Assembly: GCA_018857735.1 (NCBI GenBank)
Contig: JABMCL010000991.1
Coordinates: 345,001 to 409,000, forward strand
From: Alviniconcha marisindica
Lineage: Eukaryota; Mollusca; Gastropoda; Provannidae
Length of the DNA stretch: 64,000 nt
Reading direction: 5' to 3'
Below, piece after piece: positions 62,530 through 64,000 of the stretch. Every line of letters begins with the position of its first letter. Positions within the stretch are counted from its first letter, which is position 1. A program made the position numbers and the translations under genes. The notes below the pieces were generated by a model, which did no database searches, was not told the origin of the DNA, and was given only the letters and a program-made list of their open reading frames with translations.

Positions 62530-63480
62530 GAGTGGGGATAGCTCAGTGGTTAGAGTGCCGGACTTGTGATCGAAAGGTCCCGGGTTCCAGTCCCCGCTAG
62601 AGCGGCAGGAGAATGTTCCTTTTCCAGGGTCAGTTTCCTGTGCCGACTCTTATTTCGGTATCCGTTCCACCCCTGTGTTACCGCAGTAGCAGGTAAAAGA
62701 TCTCCGTCGTTCTGTCAAAATTGAAGGTGGCAGGTTACAGCTAAACACAAATGCATCCTACCTATGTGGCTTCAAATAAAGTGACACTGTAAACTGGTGC
62801 ACGGTTGTATGGCGTACCCAGAACATGTGCCGAGGTGGCAGCACTTTCACATGGCATCAGCCGTGTAACAGTTAAACAGCATTGCATCCTCTTCAGTGGA
62901 TATTTAGAACTTGTTGTACAAAGCTATAGTCACTTATTCAGAGTCCGATTGATTGATTGATGATCGCTTATATAGCGCTATTCTCCGCTCTCTTGAGCAG
63001 ACTCACTGCGCTCGCATGTGGTTCTACATGAGTGACTAGCTTTATAGCGCGTTTTATTTATTTTTTAAATATCCACCGAAGTGGTATACTTACAGCGCTG
63101 GCATGGCTGGTGCCACGTGAATCTGCTGCCGTCTGGGTGCAAGTTCTGTGTGCACCATACAACCTTGCACCATGTCACTTCATGCAAAGCCACATAGTTA
63201 AGGTGTATGCGTGTTTAGCTGTAACCTGCCACCCCTGCACTTTTGGCAGAATGACCGGGATCTTTTACATGCTACTGCGGTAACATGGGGGTGGAACGGA
63301 TATTGAAATAAGAGTCAGCACAGAAAGTCGACCCTGGAGCAGAAAATTCTCTCGCCGCTCCAGCAGGATTCGAACCCGCGACCTTTCAATCACGAGTCCG
63401 TGCTGTAACCACTGAGCTGTCCCTGCCGCGACTAGAGTGCAGAGGGTCTGCTCAGAAGCAGAGAAATAACGCTGTAGTTG
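62530..63480 (+). mobile_element. SINE family 1, plus, split by a second SINE
   Basis: Head GGGGATAGCTCAGTGGTTAG, B-box-like GGTTCCAGTCCCC, body to GTCACTTATTCAGAGTC at 62947. The missing end GTGCAGAGGGTCTGCTCAGA to GCAGAGAAATAACGCTG is at about 63436-63475, after the inserted element. Confidence 0.85.
62948..63430 (-). mobile_element. SINE family 1, full-length, minus, nested
   Basis: (GATT)n tail, TATAGCGCTATTCTCCGCTC, body, head with GGATTCGAACCCGCGACC and AACCACTGAGCTGTCCC. It is inserted in the plus copy, giving an inverted repeat of about 400 bp arms. Confidence 0.9.
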
Positions 63481-63567
63481 CCGTTGTGAAACACTTAGAG
63501 CTCATTTTGAGATGAGACGCTCGACAAGTGTTCATGTTAAAAAAATAATAAAAAAGTAATAGATTGT

Positions 63568-63712
63568 GAATCCTTCTGTTGATTTTTTAGTGTGTCGGCA
63601 TGTAGGTGAGCATTTTTCTTTATCAAAACAGGTAAACTGCGTCGGTGCAGCAAACCACTGTCATGTTCATCAAATGATGCTGGTAAAGGTGCATCAGTGC
63701 AGCAAACCACTG
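63568..63712 (+). repeat. Right copy of the intronic duplication, with internal repeat
   Basis: TGTGTCGGCATGTAGGTGAG, CATTTTTCTTTATCA, GTAAACTGCGTCGG. Also contains two GTGCAGCAAACCACTGYCA segments about 60 bases apart. Confidence 0.65.
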
Positions 63713-64000
63713 CCACAAATATTTGTCGCTACAAAAATAATTTTGTCATGACAAAAGTTTTGTCACAACAGGCTTAGTTTTGTTGCAACAAAACACGTAT
63801 TTGTCACGACAGAACACATCTTTTGTTGTGACAAAAGTATGCTTGTCACGACAACACTTTTGTCGCAACAAACCTATTTTTGTCACTACAAAACTTTTGC
63901 TGCGATGAACATTTGTCGCGACAAACATCATTTTGTCATAACAACTGTTTTGTTGCGGCAAGCATACTTTTTTGTCCCAACAAAAGATTGTTCTGTCGTG
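63713..64000. repeat. Array of TTTGTCGCGACAAA-related palindromes (site 3), decayed
   Basis: About 15 units continue to the window edge. Only one has an intact GTCGCGAC core; the others read GTCATGAC, GTCACAAC, GTTGCAAC, GTCACGAC, GTTGTGAC and similar. The left flank CACTGCCACAAATAT resembles the flank of site 2. Confidence 0.85.

Overview
The window is animal nuclear DNA, most likely from a marine mollusc such as a gastropod. The taxon is an inference from the intron-rich metazoan genes, the very dense (CA)n, (GA)n and (TA)n microsatellites and the tRNA-headed SINEs; no marker in the window proves it. There is no bacterial-style gene organisation: most long open frames are microsatellite or minisatellite translations.

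Only two protein-coding genes can be supported, both cut by the window edges. At the left end, on the minus strand, lie the first two coding exons of UDP-glucose 6-dehydrogenase (UGDH; exons 3727-3885 and 586-723). At the right end, on the plus strand, lie nine coding exons of the epsilon subunit of translation initiation factor eIF2B (EIF2B5; 47483 to 62339). These encode about 407 residues, from the start methionine through the nucleotidyltransferase-like domain into the left-handed beta-helix. All splice phases join in frame. The C-terminal HEAT-like catalytic domain lies beyond the right edge. The two genes face away from each other and do unrelated jobs, one in UDP-glucuronate synthesis and one in translation initiation.

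The roughly 43 kb between them is repeats. Layout: 3.9-5.4 kb CA-rich and 60-bp minisatellites; 6.4-8.9 kb two near-identical copies of a LINE 3' end; 9.8-10.4 kb a possible non-autonomous DNA transposon; 11-23 kb SINEs, about 400-bp and about 180-bp dispersed elements and microsatellites; 23.5-25.15 kb a 47-bp minisatellite; 25-33 kb more SINEs, LINE tails and (GA)n/(GACA)n; 33.5-34.8 kb a GC-rich minisatellite; 35.8-37.2 kb microsatellites; 37.5-38.2 kb a palindromic array and module repeats; 38.4-42.2 kb a noisy tandem duplication; 43-47 kb SINEs, a reverse-transcriptase fragment and a broken SAP-domain gene.

Three things stand out. First, in both genes the DNA at or just upstream of 3' splice sites is tandemly multiplied, in two cases including the first bases of the exon, so decoy acceptors lie just upstream of the real one. 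Second, several otherwise different repeat families share one module of about 40 bp ending TGTGGACGTWAAGCA. Third, arrays of the palindrome TTTGTCGCGACAAA occur at three places in different states of CpG decay. I found no convincing new enzyme system, CRISPR array, rRNA or functional tRNA gene.
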